Of a stretch of DNA of 64,000 nucleotides, positions 51,986 to 60,974 are shown in pieces. The notes under the pieces were generated by a model, which was given only the letters and a program-made list of their open reading frames with translations, searched no databases and was not told the DNA's origin. How positions within the stretch are numbered: the stretch's first letter is position 1; each line of letters begins with the position of its first letter. This DNA comes from Aeromonas piscicola (lineage in GTDB: Bacteria > Pseudomonadota > Gammaproteobacteria > Enterobacterales > Aeromonadaceae), in NCBI RefSeq assembly GCF_000820005.1, contig NZ_CDBL01000052.1, forward strand, positions 1 through 64,000. Reading direction: 5' to 3'. Position numbers and translations under genes: made by a program.

Positions 51986-52578
51986 TGAAGCGTCAGATCA
52001 ACCTCTATGGCGCCGAATTTCGCCCCAGACGCCAGTGGGCCAGCCTCAACCAGATGGCGCTGGTGTGGGGTGGCTGCGTGGCATTGCTGCTCTGCATGGC
52101 CGCCTTCTACGGCTGGCAGCAGCAAGGGGTCGGCCGTGAGCTGGCGCAGGTGCGCGCGGCATTGGAGGTCAAGCGTGGCGAGGCCCAACGGCTGGATGCC
52201 GAGTTGACTCGCCACCAGGCCAATACCCTGCTGCAACAGCAGCTGGTCAGCAAGCAGGAAGAACTGACCGCCAAGCAGGGGCTGATGCATCAGCTCGGCA
52301 GTCTGGCGTTGCAAAAATCCCAGGGCTACGCCGGCCTGATGGCCGATCTCTCCCGCATTCGGGACCGGCAGCTCTCCTTGCAGCGGATCGAGATCGCCGA
52401 GGGGCGCATCAATCTGTCCGGCTTTGCCGGTCGCAGCCAGGATGTGCCCGCCTGGGTAAACCGTTTCAAGCAGACCCCGTCGCTGGCGGGCAAGCAGTTT
52501 GGTGAATTGACCCTGAGCCGTGACAAGGAGGGCCGGCTGGCCTTCCAGCTCAGCGGCATCGAGCGGGAGAAGCCCTGA
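51985..52578 (+). CDS. mshI2: PilN-like MSHA assembly protein (MshI2)
   Basis: 197 aa. Short basic cytoplasmic start (MKRQINLYGAEFRPRRQW), one membrane segment (MALVWGGCVALLLCMAAFYG), coiled coil (residues 48-110) and a periplasmic ferredoxin-like part, the layout of PilN. The INLYGAEF motif is the PilN element that binds PilM-type partners. Named MshI2 in vibrio-type loci; naming here is by position. Overlaps the next gene at TGATG. Confidence 0.82.
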   Translation: MKRQINLYGAEFRPRRQWASLNQMALVWGGCVALLLCMAAFYGWQQQGVGRELAQVRAALEVKRGEAQRLDAELTRHQANTLLQQQLVSKQEELTAKQGLMHQLGSLALQKSQGYAGLMADLSRIRDRQLSLQRIEIAEGRINLSGFAGRSQDVPAWVNRFKQTPSLAGKQFGELTLSRDKEGRLAFQLSGIEREKP

Positions 52579-53225
52579 TGAGCCTGAAAGCACAATGGCA
52601 GGCATGGGCGGACAAGATTGCCGCCCTCAGCCAGCGCGAGCGGGTATTGATCCTGTTGACCGGTCTGGTGCTGGTCTGTGCCGGCGCCATCTATGGCTGG
52701 CTGGATGGAGCCGTCCTGCGGCTGGAGCAGGACAGGGTGGCCTTGACCACGGCCCAGCGGGATCTGGAGATCATGGATCTCGAGAACCTGGGCAAGCAGG
52801 CCCGGCTGGCGCGGGATCCCGATCAGAACGTGCGCGATCAGCTGGTGCGGGTCGAGGGGGATATCGGCAAGCTGGATGCCGATCTCAAGGCCCAGACGGT
52901 GGACCTGATCCAGGCCCACGAGATGCCGGCTGTACTGGAGGCCCTGCTGTCACGTTCCGCCAATTTGCACATGCTGGCGCTGACCTCACTCGCTCCTCAG
53001 CCGTTGATGGCGGGGGATCAGCGCATCAACCTGTTCAAGCACGGTATCCGCCTCAAGCTGGAGGGCGGCTACTTCGATGTCTATCAGTACCTGAAGGCGC
53101 TGGAGGCACTGCCCCGGCACTTCTACTGGAAGCAGTTTGACTACCAGGTACAGGAGTATCCCAAGGCCGTGGTAGAGATGGAAATCTACACCCTGAGCAC
53201 CAGCAAGGAGTTTATTCGTGGTTAG
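52578..53225 (+). CDS. mshJ: MSHA biogenesis protein MshJ
   Basis: 215 aa, PilO/GspM-like. N-terminal helix with ALSQRERVLILLTGLVLVCA as the membrane anchor, then coiled coil and a periplasmic domain (FYWKQFDYQVQEYPKAVVEM). Forms the inner-membrane alignment complex with the preceding gene product. mshK overlaps its end by eight bases. Confidence 0.85.
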   Translation: MSLKAQWQAWADKIAALSQRERVLILLTGLVLVCAGAIYGWLDGAVLRLEQDRVALTTAQRDLEIMDLENLGKQARLARDPDQNVRDQLVRVEGDIGKLDADLKAQTVDLIQAHEMPAVLEALLSRSANLHMLALTSLAPQPLMAGDQRINLFKHGIRLKLEGGYFDVYQYLKALEALPRHFYWKQFDYQVQEYPKAVVEMEIYTLSTSKEFIRG

Positions 53226-53538
53226 ATGGCTGACGCTATTGTGTTGTCTGCTGGGCTCAGTGGCCCAGGCCGAGGTGCTGCAGGATCCCACGGAACCGCT
53301 GGACGGGATGAACAGTCAGGCGGGGGCCACCGCCAGCCAGAGCACAGGTTTACCAACATTGCAGAGCGTGATGCTGGGCAATGGCCCGGCACTGGCGGTG
53401 CTCAACGGGAAAAGTTACCGGGTGGGCCAGCAGATCGAGGGATATCGACTGGTGGCCATCAGTGCAGATGCCGTGGTGCTGGAGAAGGGGGGCAAGCGCC
53501 AGTCGCTGACCCTGTTCGCCAGCAAGGTCCGCATCTGA
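53218..53538 (+). CDS. mshK: MSHA biogenesis protein MshK
   Basis: 106 aa. GTG or downstream start with a signal peptide (WLTLLCCLLGSVAQAEVLQD) and a PilP/GspC-like pattern (LQSVMLGNGPALAVLNGKSY; VGQQIEGYRLVAISADAVVL). It is the exported link between the inner-membrane complex and the secretin MshL. Overlaps mshJ and precedes mshL by 70 bases. Confidence 0.85.
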   Translation: MVRWLTLLCCLLGSVAQAEVLQDPTEPLDGMNSQAGATASQSTGLPTLQSVMLGNGPALAVLNGKSYRVGQQIEGYRLVAISADAVVLEKGGKRQSLTLFASKVRI

Positions 53539-53608
53539 ACGTGCCCCGCCCTGGATGGGTGGGACAAGGTTTGTCGAGTTTAATTGCAAGTCAGGGTGCA
53601 CCCATTAC

Positions 53609-55285
53609 ATGAAAAAAAATCATCTCTGCCTGATCTCTGTGGCCGTACTGGCGGCAGGCTGTACCAGCTACCGGCACCCCGAACCCGTGCAGGCCAAGGA
53701 CGCACTGAAACACGCCATGACCGAGCAGAACAAGGTCGGGGCACTGGCGACCGTGCCCAAGTCGGTACAGAGCGAACTGCTGCAGATGAACCGGCCGCCC
53801 CAGGCCCTCAGCATGCCGGAACAGCGGTTGCGCATCGCCGCTCACGATGTGGATGCGGTGGAGTTCTTCGGTTCCCTGTTCAAGGGTTCCCGCTACAGCG
53901 TGGCCGTGCATCCCGGCGTGGCCGGCCAGATCTCCGTCGAGCTCAAGGACGTGACCCTGCCCGAGGTGCTGGCGGTGGTGGGTGACATGTACGGCTTCGA
54001 CGTGCAGCGCAAGGGCAATGTGTTCCACGTCTATCCGGCTGGGCTGCGCACCGAAACCATACCGGTCAACTACCTGATGATGTCCCGTCGTGGTCTGTCC
54101 CGTACCTCGGTCAGTACGGGCGGGGTGACCTCTAACGACAGCAACAACAGCAATAACAGCAGCTTCGACAACGCCAACGGCGGCAGTAACAACAGCAGTA
54201 GCAGCAATGCCTCCAACGGCAATGCCAGTTCCAATAACAGTAACGGCACCCGCATAGAGACAGACACCAACAGCGACTACTGGACCGATCTGCGCACCTC
54301 GCTGGAGATGCTGATCGGCAGTGGCGATGGCCGTGCCGTCATCACCAGCCCGCAGGCGGGTCTGGTCACCATCCGCGCCTATCCAAAAGAGCTTAAAGCG
54401 GTACGCGAATTCCTCAGCCAGTCCGAGACCCACCTCAAGCGTCAGGTGGTGCTGGAGGCGCGCATTCTGGAAGTGGCCCTCAACGAGGGTTACGAGCAGG
54501 GGGTGGACTGGAGCGGTCTCTCCGCCAGCTGGGATGGCAACAAGGGTATCACCGGCGGCGGCTCGTTGACGCCGAGCCCGATTGCCAACACCCCGAATCA
54601 GATCTTCAGTGCGCTGGGGGGCGGGGCCGGCTTCAAGATCTCCGACGGCAACTTCAACGTGGCGGTCAACCTGCTCAAGACCCAGGGCGATGTAAACACC
54701 CTCTCCAGCCCGCGGGTGACGGCGACCAACAATCAGAAGGCTGTGATCAAGGTGGGAACGGATGAATATTTCGTCACCAATGCCTCGACCTCTACCACCA
54801 CGTCCACAGGGGCCGAGCCTATCGTGACCCCCAATGTGGAGTTGACCCCCTTTTTCTCAGGCATAGCGCTGGACGTGACGCCGCAGATCGATGAAGAGGG
54901 TCGGGTGCTGCTCCATATTCATCCTTCTGTTATCGATACCGAAGAGCAGAAGAAGATTATCAAAGTCGGTACGGCCGAGCCGCTGGAGCTGCCGCTCGCC
55001 AAGAGCTCGATCCGCGAGTCCGATACAGTGGTGCAGGCCAACAACGGCGACATCATAGTCATCGGCGGCCTGATGAAGACCGACAAGCAGGAGATCGTCA
55101 GCAAGGTGCCGCTGCTGGGGGACATTCCCTGGATCGGCGAGGCCTTTACCAATCGCCGCGAGAGCACCAAGAAGGTGGAGCTGGTGATCCTGCTCAAACC
55201 GACCGTGGTGGAGAAGGACACCTGGCAGAACGAACTGCAGCGCTCCTCCGATCTGCTCGACAAGTGGTATCCGCCCAAGGGCTAA
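53609..55285 (+). CDS. mshL: MSHA outer-membrane secretin MshL
   Basis: 558 aa lipoprotein: lipobox LAAGC at residues 14-18. An STN/secretin N-domain (residues 75-170) and the C-terminal secretin ring (LSSPRVTATNNQKAVIKVGT; GDIIVIGGLMKTDKQEIVSK; KVPLLGDIPWIGEAFTNRRE) are clear. Between them lies a 45-residue Asn/Ser-rich tract (about residues 170-215, DNA 54125-54260) that is a flexible linker. Forms the pore through which the MSHA pilus exits. ATG at 53609, ahead of the lipoprotein signal; the longer frame from 53555 lacks support. Confidence 0.92.
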   Translation: MKKNHLCLISVAVLAAGCTSYRHPEPVQAKDALKHAMTEQNKVGALATVPKSVQSELLQMNRPPQALSMPEQRLRIAAHDVDAVEFFGSLFKGSRYSVAVHPGVAGQISVELKDVTLPEVLAVVGDMYGFDVQRKGNVFHVYPAGLRTETIPVNYLMMSRRGLSRTSVSTGGVTSNDSNNSNNSSFDNANGGSNNSSSSNASNGNASSNNSNGTRIETDTNSDYWTDLRTSLEMLIGSGDGRAVITSPQAGLVTIRAYPKELKAVREFLSQSETHLKRQVVLEARILEVALNEGYEQGVDWSGLSASWDGNKGITGGGSLTPSPIANTPNQIFSALGGGAGFKISDGNFNVAVNLLKTQGDVNTLSSPRVTATNNQKAVIKVGTDEYFVTNASTSTTTSTGAEPIVTPNVELTPFFSGIALDVTPQIDEEGRVLLHIHPSVIDTEEQKKIIKVGTAEPLELPLAKSSIRESDTVVQANNGDIIVIGGLMKTDKQEIVSKVPLLGDIPWIGEAFTNRRESTKKVELVILLKPTVVEKDTWQNELQRSSDLLDKWYPPKG

Positions 55286-55288
55286 GCC

Positions 55289-55378
55289 ATGACACAGCAC
55301 GCGGTTGGCCTTGTTCCATGCGGCCTGTGGCTCGGTGCCACGGCAGGCCCCCAGGCCGGTGACGACTCATGTACCTGA
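55289..55378 (+). CDS. 29-aa bridging ORF between mshL and mshM
   Basis: MTQHAVGLVPCGLWLGATAG then PQAGDDSCT. ATG lies four bases after the mshL stop with AAGGG upstream (GGGCTAAGCC-ATG), and its end overlaps mshM by ten bases. The opening TAAGCC-ATGACNCA is shared with the mshE/mshG bridging ORF at 59087. No family. Could be a coupling leader; translation is plausible, function unknown. Confidence 0.35.
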   Translation: MTQHAVGLVPCGLWLGATAGPQAGDDSCT

Positions 55379-56259
55379 ACCACTTCGGTTTGCAGGAGGC
55401 GCCATTCGGCCTCACCCCCAACACGGGTTTTTACTACGGGCTGCCCCCGCACGAGGAGGCGCTGCAGGTGTTGAACTGGGCACTGGCGCAGGGGGAGGGC
55501 TTCATCAAGGTGACCGGCGAGGTCGGCACCGGCAAGACGCTGCTCTGTCGCAAGCTGCTGAGCGAGCTGGGCTCGGAGGCCTGTCCTGTGCGTCTGGCCT
55601 GGCTGCCCAACCCGCACCTCAGCCCGGCCGAGCTGCGCACCGCGCTGGCACTGGAGCTGGGCTTGTCGGTACGCGAAGGCAACGAGCTGGATCTGACGGA
55701 TCGCATTCATCGCCACCTTATAGGCCTGCATCGGCAGGGGAGCCGGGTGGTGGTACTGATCGATGAGGCGCAAGCCCTGCCGGACGAGACCCTGGAGGCG
55801 ATCCGGCTGTTCGGCAACCTGGAGACGGAGTCGAGCAAGCTGTTGCAGATAGTGCTGTTCGGTCAGCCCGAGCTGGACACCCGGCTGGCCAAACCCCACC
55901 TGCGCCAGTTGCGCCAGCGGATCGGTTTTTCCTACTGCCTGCGGCCGTTGCGCTTTGACGAGACCCGCGCCTATCTGGAGCACAGATTGCAGGTCTCGGG
56001 TTATCGCGGGGCCCCGCTGTTCGGTGGTCGCGCCATGCGCCTGCTGTGGCGCGCCTCCCGTGGCATACCGCGACTCATCAACATATTGGCGCAGAAGTGC
56101 CTGATGCTGGCCTATGGCCGGGGTGAGCGCCAGATCGATGCCGGTCTGGTGCACCTCGCCATTCGCGATACCGACGATGCCAGTCGCCCCGGTCGAGGGC
56201 GCTGGTGGCCACTGTTACTACTGCTGGGGTGCGCCCTGGCTTACGGAGTCTGGCCATGA
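55369..56259 (+). CDS. mshM: MSHA biogenesis ATPase MshM
   Basis: 296 aa, ExeA/GspA-type AAA+ ATPase. Walker A GEVGTGKTLL (about residue 48), Walker B VVVLIDEAQ (about 125), sensor region ESSKLLQIVLFGQPELDTRL, and a C-terminal membrane segment (WWPLLLLLGCALAYGVWP). Proposed to drive secretin placement or pilus assembly. Overlaps mshN start by four bases (ATGA). Confidence 0.9.
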   Translation: MYLNHFGLQEAPFGLTPNTGFYYGLPPHEEALQVLNWALAQGEGFIKVTGEVGTGKTLLCRKLLSELGSEACPVRLAWLPNPHLSPAELRTALALELGLSVREGNELDLTDRIHRHLIGLHRQGSRVVVLIDEAQALPDETLEAIRLFGNLETESSKLLQIVLFGQPELDTRLAKPHLRQLRQRIGFSYCLRPLRFDETRAYLEHRLQVSGYRGAPLFGGRAMRLLWRASRGIPRLINILAQKCLMLAYGRGERQIDAGLVHLAIRDTDDASRPGRGRWWPLLLLLGCALAYGVWP

Positions 56260-57341
56260 GCGTGATCAACCAGATGCTCAAGGATCTGGAACAGCGTCAG
56301 CAGGGGGCCGAGGGGGCCGTCTATGTGCCTCCCGTGCGGCAGCAGGGCTGGTGGATGCTGGTGCTGACCCTGATCTGCGGTTTGGCCCTCGGCATTCTCG
56401 GCTGGCGGACCTGGATCTACTGGCAGCAGAGCCAGCGGGTCGCACCGCAGAGTCTGGCGCAGGCGACCAGCGAGCCAGGACCGGATGCCGTTGCCCGCGC
56501 TGTGCCGGTCACACCGACGGACGAGGAGCAGGAGCAGGTGGATCTGGTGGTGGCCTTGCCCACCCCAGGCGCCAGGCCCGAGCCCCATGCGGCCGTTGAC
56601 CCTGAGCCAGCGGTGGAGGATCAGGATGAAACCGGTTATGTCGAGGTGACCCCGAGCGATGAATCGCTGCAGCCAGACCTCTATGCCGAGCTGGAAGCGG
56701 AACAAGAGGCGGTCGCCCCGCCGCCGCGCAAACCGGGCGTGCTGAAGATAGAGACAGTGAACCTCTCCGAGGCCGAGCTGGCGACCCTGGCCGAGCGCAA
56801 GGCCACCACCGCCATGGCCAAGGGGCAACTGCGCGATGCCCAGGATAACTACTATCAGGTGCTGGTCCACGACCCGAACAATCAGGGCGCCCGTGAACAA
56901 CTGGCGGGTCTGCTTTATGGCGAGGGTCGGCTGAGCGAGGCCACCCAACTGCTGGAAGAGGGGATCCGGCTCGATCCCGCGCAGGCGGATTTTCGGTTGT
57001 TGCTGGCGCGGCTTGCTATCAGCAGCGGCGATCAGCTCAAGGCGCTCGGCTGGTTGACCGGTTATCAACCTGATTTGGCCAGCAATCTGGATTATTACGC
57101 CACCTGGGCCGGCCTGACCCAGGAGCTGGGCCGCAACGCCGAGGCGGCCGAGATCTATGTGACCTTGCTGCGTCAGCAGCCGGATCAGGGCCGCTGGTGG
57201 CTCGGGCTCGGCGTGGCCGAAGATGGCCAGGGTCACAGCCAGCGGGCGCTTGACGCCTATCGCAACGCCCAGCTGCACGGCAACCTCGGCGAGGCATCGG
57301 CCAGCTGGATTGAACAGCGAATTGCCCAGCTTGCCCCCTGA
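56256..57341 (+). CDS. mshN: MSHA biogenesis TPR protein MshN
   Basis: 361 aa. Short cytosolic start MSVINQMLKDLEQRQQGAEG, membrane segment (WWMLVLTLICGLALGILGW), an acidic proline-rich spacer (residues 75-150), and three or four TPR repeats at the C-terminus (AREQLAGLLYGEGRLSEATQ; RNAEAAEIYVTLLRQQPDQG). Probably a scaffold with secretin partner MshL. Coupled to mshM. Confidence 0.87.
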   Translation: MSVINQMLKDLEQRQQGAEGAVYVPPVRQQGWWMLVLTLICGLALGILGWRTWIYWQQSQRVAPQSLAQATSEPGPDAVARAVPVTPTDEEQEQVDLVVALPTPGARPEPHAAVDPEPAVEDQDETGYVEVTPSDESLQPDLYAELEAEQEAVAPPPRKPGVLKIETVNLSEAELATLAERKATTAMAKGQLRDAQDNYYQVLVHDPNNQGAREQLAGLLYGEGRLSEATQLLEEGIRLDPAQADFRLLLARLAISSGDQLKALGWLTGYQPDLASNLDYYATWAGLTQELGRNAEAAEIYVTLLRQQPDQGRWWLGLGVAEDGQGHSQRALDAYRNAQLHGNLGEASASWIEQRIAQLAP

Positions 57342-57373
57342 CGGGCGAGACGGTTAACTTTTTTGGAGTTTGC

Positions 57374-59083
57374 ATGGCACAACCCAGACTGAAAATGCGC
57401 CTCGGCGACCTGCTGGTGCAAGAGCAGATCATCTCGGATGATCAGCTGCAGCTCGCCCTGCAGCAGCAGCGTCAGACCGGCCGCAAGCTGGGCACCACAC
57501 TGATCGATCTCGGCTTCATCAGCGAGGTACAGCTGCTGCAGTTTCTTGCCCGCCAGCTGGACGTGCCCTTCTTCGATCTCAACAACCTCACCATAGACGC
57601 CTCGGCGGTGCCGCTGTTGCCCGAGGTGCAGGCGCGTCGCTATCGCGCGCTGGCGGTCAACCTCACCGACAACCGGGTGACCGTGGCCATGTCGGATCCG
57701 GCGGACTTGAGTGCCCTCGACGCCATCGCGGCGCTGCTGCGCCCGCGGGAGATGGTGCTGGCGGTGGCGCGGGAAGGCCAGCTGCTGGAGTATTTCGACC
57801 GCCTCTATCGCCGTACCCGTGAAATAGAGAGCTTCGCCGAACAGCTGCAGGAGGAGTACCAGGATACCGGCTTCGAACTGGGTTCCAGCAACCTCGGGGC
57901 CAACGACGAGGGGGAGGCGACGGTGGCCAAGCTGCTGCGTTCCCTGTTCGAGGACGCGGTGCAGGTGGGAGCCTCCGACATTCACATAGAGCCGGACGAG
58001 AAGGTGCTGCGCATTCGCCAGCGGATCGACGGCATACTGCACGAGAATATCCTGAGCGAGGTGCGCATCGCCCAGGCGCTGGTGCTGCGCCTGAAACTGG
58101 TGGCCGGGCTCGATATCTCCGAGAAGCGGCTGCCCCAGGATGGCCGCTTCAACATGAAGGTGCGCGGCCGGGACGTGGATGTGCGTATGTCCACCATGCC
58201 GGTGCAGTACGGCGAGTCCGTGGTGATGCGGCTGCTGGATCAATCCTCCGGCATATTGTCGCTGAGCGAGACCGGCATGCCGCCGGAGATCCTGACCCGT
58301 TTCCGTCGTCAGCTCAAACGCCCCCACGGCATGATTTTGGTGACGGGGCCCACCGGGAGCGGCAAGACCACCACCCTCTACGGCGCCCTCTCAGAGCTCA
58401 ATCAGGCCAGCCACAAGATCATCACGGTGGAAGATCCGGTGGAATACCGGCTGCCCAGGGTCAACCAGGTGCAGGTGAACCCCAAGATCGGCCTCACCTT
58501 CTCCCATGTGCTGCGTTCCACCCTGCGCCAGGATCCGGACATACTGCTGGTGGGCGAGATGCGGGACAACGAGACGGTGGAGATAGGCCTGCGCGGCGCC
58601 ATCACAGGCCATCTTGTGTTGACCACACTGCACACCAACGATGCGGTCACCAGCGCCCTGCGCCTCATCGACATGGGGGCGCCCGGCTATCTGGTGGCGA
58701 GCGCGCTGCGGGCCGTGGTGGCCCAGCGGCTGGTACGGCGGGTGTGCGAGCACTGCGTCGAGGAGAGGGCGCCTGACGAGGGTCAGACCACCTGGCTGAC
58801 AGTGCTCTCCGGCGAGGCGCCCGGTCAGCATGCCTATCACAAGGGGCGTGGCTGCCAGAGCTGCAACTTCACCGGCTACTCCGGCCGGATCGGGGTCTAC
58901 GAGCTGCTGGAGCTGGATCAACCCATGATGGATGCCCTGCGCCGCAACGATGCCGAAGGCTTCGCCAAGGCGGCGCGCCAGCATGAACACTACCGGCCGC
59001 TTGCCCTCACCGCCCTTGACTACGCCCGCCAGGGGATCACCTCGGTGGACGAGGTGCTGCGGTTGGCCGAGGATCTGGGGTAA
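57374..59083 (+). CDS. mshE: MSHA pilus assembly ATPase MshE
   Basis: 569 aa GspE/PilB-type ATPase. N-terminal MshEN domain (RLGDLLVQEQIISDDQLQLA), which in the vibrio protein binds cyclic-di-GMP, then the core: Walker A VTGPTGSGKTTT (about residue 322), Asp box, Walker B ILLVGEMRDNETVEIG, and a zinc knuckle formed by CEHC (about 456) and CQSC. It polymerises pilin. The MshEN motif ties pilus extension to cyclic-di-GMP, the second messenger cut by the EAL gene at 46077. Confidence 0.94.
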   Translation: MAQPRLKMRLGDLLVQEQIISDDQLQLALQQQRQTGRKLGTTLIDLGFISEVQLLQFLARQLDVPFFDLNNLTIDASAVPLLPEVQARRYRALAVNLTDNRVTVAMSDPADLSALDAIAALLRPREMVLAVAREGQLLEYFDRLYRRTREIESFAEQLQEEYQDTGFELGSSNLGANDEGEATVAKLLRSLFEDAVQVGASDIHIEPDEKVLRIRQRIDGILHENILSEVRIAQALVLRLKLVAGLDISEKRLPQDGRFNMKVRGRDVDVRMSTMPVQYGESVVMRLLDQSSGILSLSETGMPPEILTRFRRQLKRPHGMILVTGPTGSGKTTTLYGALSELNQASHKIITVEDPVEYRLPRVNQVQVNPKIGLTFSHVLRSTLRQDPDILLVGEMRDNETVEIGLRGAITGHLVLTTLHTNDAVTSALRLIDMGAPGYLVASALRAVVAQRLVRRVCEHCVEERAPDEGQTTWLTVLSGEAPGQHAYHKGRGCQSCNFTGYSGRIGVYELLELDQPMMDALRRNDAEGFAKAARQHEHYRPLALTALDYARQGITSVDEVLRLAEDLG

Positions 59084-59086
59084 GCC

Positions 59087-59155
59087 ATGACTCACTTCAA
59101 CGCCAACCCCCGTGCTGGTTGTCATGACGCTGTCGGTCAGGGGCACTCCTCATGA
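59087..59155 (+). CDS. 22-aa bridging ORF between mshE and mshG
   Basis: MTHFNANPRAGCHDAVGQGH then SS. ATG lies three bases after the mshE stop with GGGG upstream, and its stop overlaps the mshG start (ATGA). The beginning (TAAGCC-ATGACTCA) matches the mshL/mshM bridging ORF. No family. Likely a translational relay, if real. Confidence 0.35.
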   Translation: MTHFNANPRAGCHDAVGQGHSS

Positions 59156-60372
59156 GTACCTTTGCCTACAAGGGGCGCGACAGCCAGGGCAATGCCGTCA
59201 GCGGCGTGGTGGACGCCGCCAACGAGATGGCGGCGGCCGAGCAGCTGATGCGCCGCGGCGTGATGCCGACCGAACTCAAGCCGGGCAAGACGAAATCCGC
59301 TGCCATCGACTGGTCGCTGTTGCTGGAAGGGGGCGTCAAGCTGGACGAGCTGGTGGTGTTCAGCCGCCAGATGTACGCCCTGACCCGGGCGGGGATCCCG
59401 ATCCTGCGTGCCATCGCCGGGCTTGAGGAGAGCGCCCACAGCAAGCCGCTCAAGCGAGCGCTGCACGCGCTGGGGGAGGATCTTGGCAACGGCCGGCCGC
59501 TGTCGAGCTCGATGCAGGCTCACCCCAAGGTATTCGGCAGCCTGTTCGTCGCCATCATTCACGTGGGCGAGAACACGGGTCAGCTGGAAGAGGCCTTTTT
59601 GCAGCTCGCCAACTATTTCGATCTGGAGCTGGAGACCCGCAAGCGGATCAAGACCGCCATGCGTTACCCCAGCTTCGTGCTGGTGGCCATCGGTATCGCC
59701 ATGGTGATCCTCAATATCATGGTGATCCCGGTCTTTGCCGGCATGTTTGCCAAGTTCGGCGTCGAGTTGCCGCTGGCGACCCGGATCCTGCTCGCCACCT
59801 CCCACTTCTTCGTCCACTACTGGTGGCTGCTGCTCGGCATACTGCTGGCCATGGTGTTTGGCTGGCGCCGCTGGGTGAGCACGGTCAAGGGCAAGCTGAC
59901 CTGGCACAGATGGCAACTCAGGCTGCCCATCGTCGGCACCATCATAGAGCGCTCCCTGCTGGCCCGTTTCGCCCGCAGCTTCTCCATGATGCTCAAGGCC
60001 GGAGTGCCGCTTAATACGGCGCTGACCCTGGTGGCCGATGCGGTGGACAACGCCTGGATGGCGGGCCAGATCCGCGATATGCGGGCCGGTATCGAACGGG
60101 GTGAGAGCCTGCTGCGCACCGCTGGCAGCAGCGGCCTGTTTACCCCCTTGGTAATGCAGATGATCGCGGTGGGGGAAGAGACGGGCCAGGTCGACGATCT
60201 GTTGCACGAGGCGGCCGAGTATTACGAGCGGGAGGTGGACTATGACCTCAAGAGTCTGACCGCCCGTATCGAGCCCATCCTGATCGGCATAGTCGCCGTC
60301 ATGGTGCTGGTGCTGGCGCTCGGTATCTTCACGCCCATGTGGGACATGATGCGGGCCGTGCGTGGCAAGTAA
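59152..60372 (+). CDS. mshG: MSHA inner-membrane platform protein MshG
   Basis: 406 aa, GspF/PilC family. Two T2SSF domains (residues 70-190 and 270-395), each with paired membrane segments, and motifs VFSRQMYALTRAGIPILRAI, AIIHVGENTGQLEEAF and SLTARIEPILIGIVAVMVLV. It is the rotor-like platform on which MshE acts. AGGGG lies before the ATG at 59152. Overlapped by the preceding mini-ORF. Confidence 0.92.
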   Translation: MSTFAYKGRDSQGNAVSGVVDAANEMAAAEQLMRRGVMPTELKPGKTKSAAIDWSLLLEGGVKLDELVVFSRQMYALTRAGIPILRAIAGLEESAHSKPLKRALHALGEDLGNGRPLSSSMQAHPKVFGSLFVAIIHVGENTGQLEEAFLQLANYFDLELETRKRIKTAMRYPSFVLVAIGIAMVILNIMVIPVFAGMFAKFGVELPLATRILLATSHFFVHYWWLLLGILLAMVFGWRRWVSTVKGKLTWHRWQLRLPIVGTIIERSLLARFARSFSMMLKAGVPLNTALTLVADAVDNAWMAGQIRDMRAGIERGESLLRTAGSSGLFTPLVMQMIAVGEETGQVDDLLHEAAEYYEREVDYDLKSLTARIEPILIGIVAVMVLVLALGIFTPMWDMMRAVRGK

Positions 60373-60435
60373 ACAGGCAGCTTTACCGTCAGTGATGCGG
60401 GGAGTGGATGAGCGGCAGTATGTGGAGCGAAACGG

Positions 60436-60897
60436 GTGAGCAGACAGTCACAACAGGATGATCGTTGGCTGGGGGGATATAGACGGATGGCCGTGCTGAT
60501 CTTGCTGCTGATCATAGTGGCGACCCTGGCCCAGAGCTATCGCACCCACAGAGCGGAGGCGCTGGCCCTCGGCCTGGCCCTGCTGGGAGAACAGTTTGCC
60601 GAGCGGGCACAAAGGTTGCACGGGCTCTGGCTGGATCAGCGCCGTCCCGCGAGTCTGTTCGCCGATGGTCTGGCCTGGCAGTTCGATGACAGGGGTTGGC
60701 CGATCGGGGCCGGATCCCTGTTGGCACCCTCGGAAAATTGCCGCCAGCTCTGGTTGTCGATCATAGGCGCACAGAGCCAGGATCTGCCGCCGCTGCAAGC
60801 GCTGGCGAGCTCGGGTGGCGAGGGATGCGAGTTCGGTTGGGAAGGTAATTGGCTGATTTATCAATTTTCGGATGGCAGAGTGCAGAAAAAGCCTTGA
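60436..60897 (+). CDS. mshF: MSHA biogenesis protein MshF
   Basis: 153 aa. GTG start at 60436, then one membrane segment (MAVLILLLIIVATLAQSYRT) and a small periplasmic domain. MshF is a poorly characterised pseudopilin-like accessory of MSHA loci; the call rests on position between mshG and mshB and on general form. An ATG at 60487 (MAVLILLL) is an alternative start. Confidence 0.75.
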   Translation: MSRQSQQDDRWLGGYRRMAVLILLLIIVATLAQSYRTHRAEALALGLALLGEQFAERAQRLHGLWLDQRRPASLFADGLAWQFDDRGWPIGAGSLLAPSENCRQLWLSIIGAQSQDLPPLQALASSGGEGCEFGWEGNWLIYQFSDGRVQKKP

Positions 60898-60974
60898 ATG
60901 AGGCCAATTGTGTGGCTCAGTTAAATGATTTTTTTATATCTGCATGAAATAATGCGGATTATTACGGAGGGACC

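Noticed and set aside
60395-60439. 14-codon ORF ending on the mshF start
   Set aside because: No ribosome site and it does not touch the mshG stop, unlike the other bridging ORFs.
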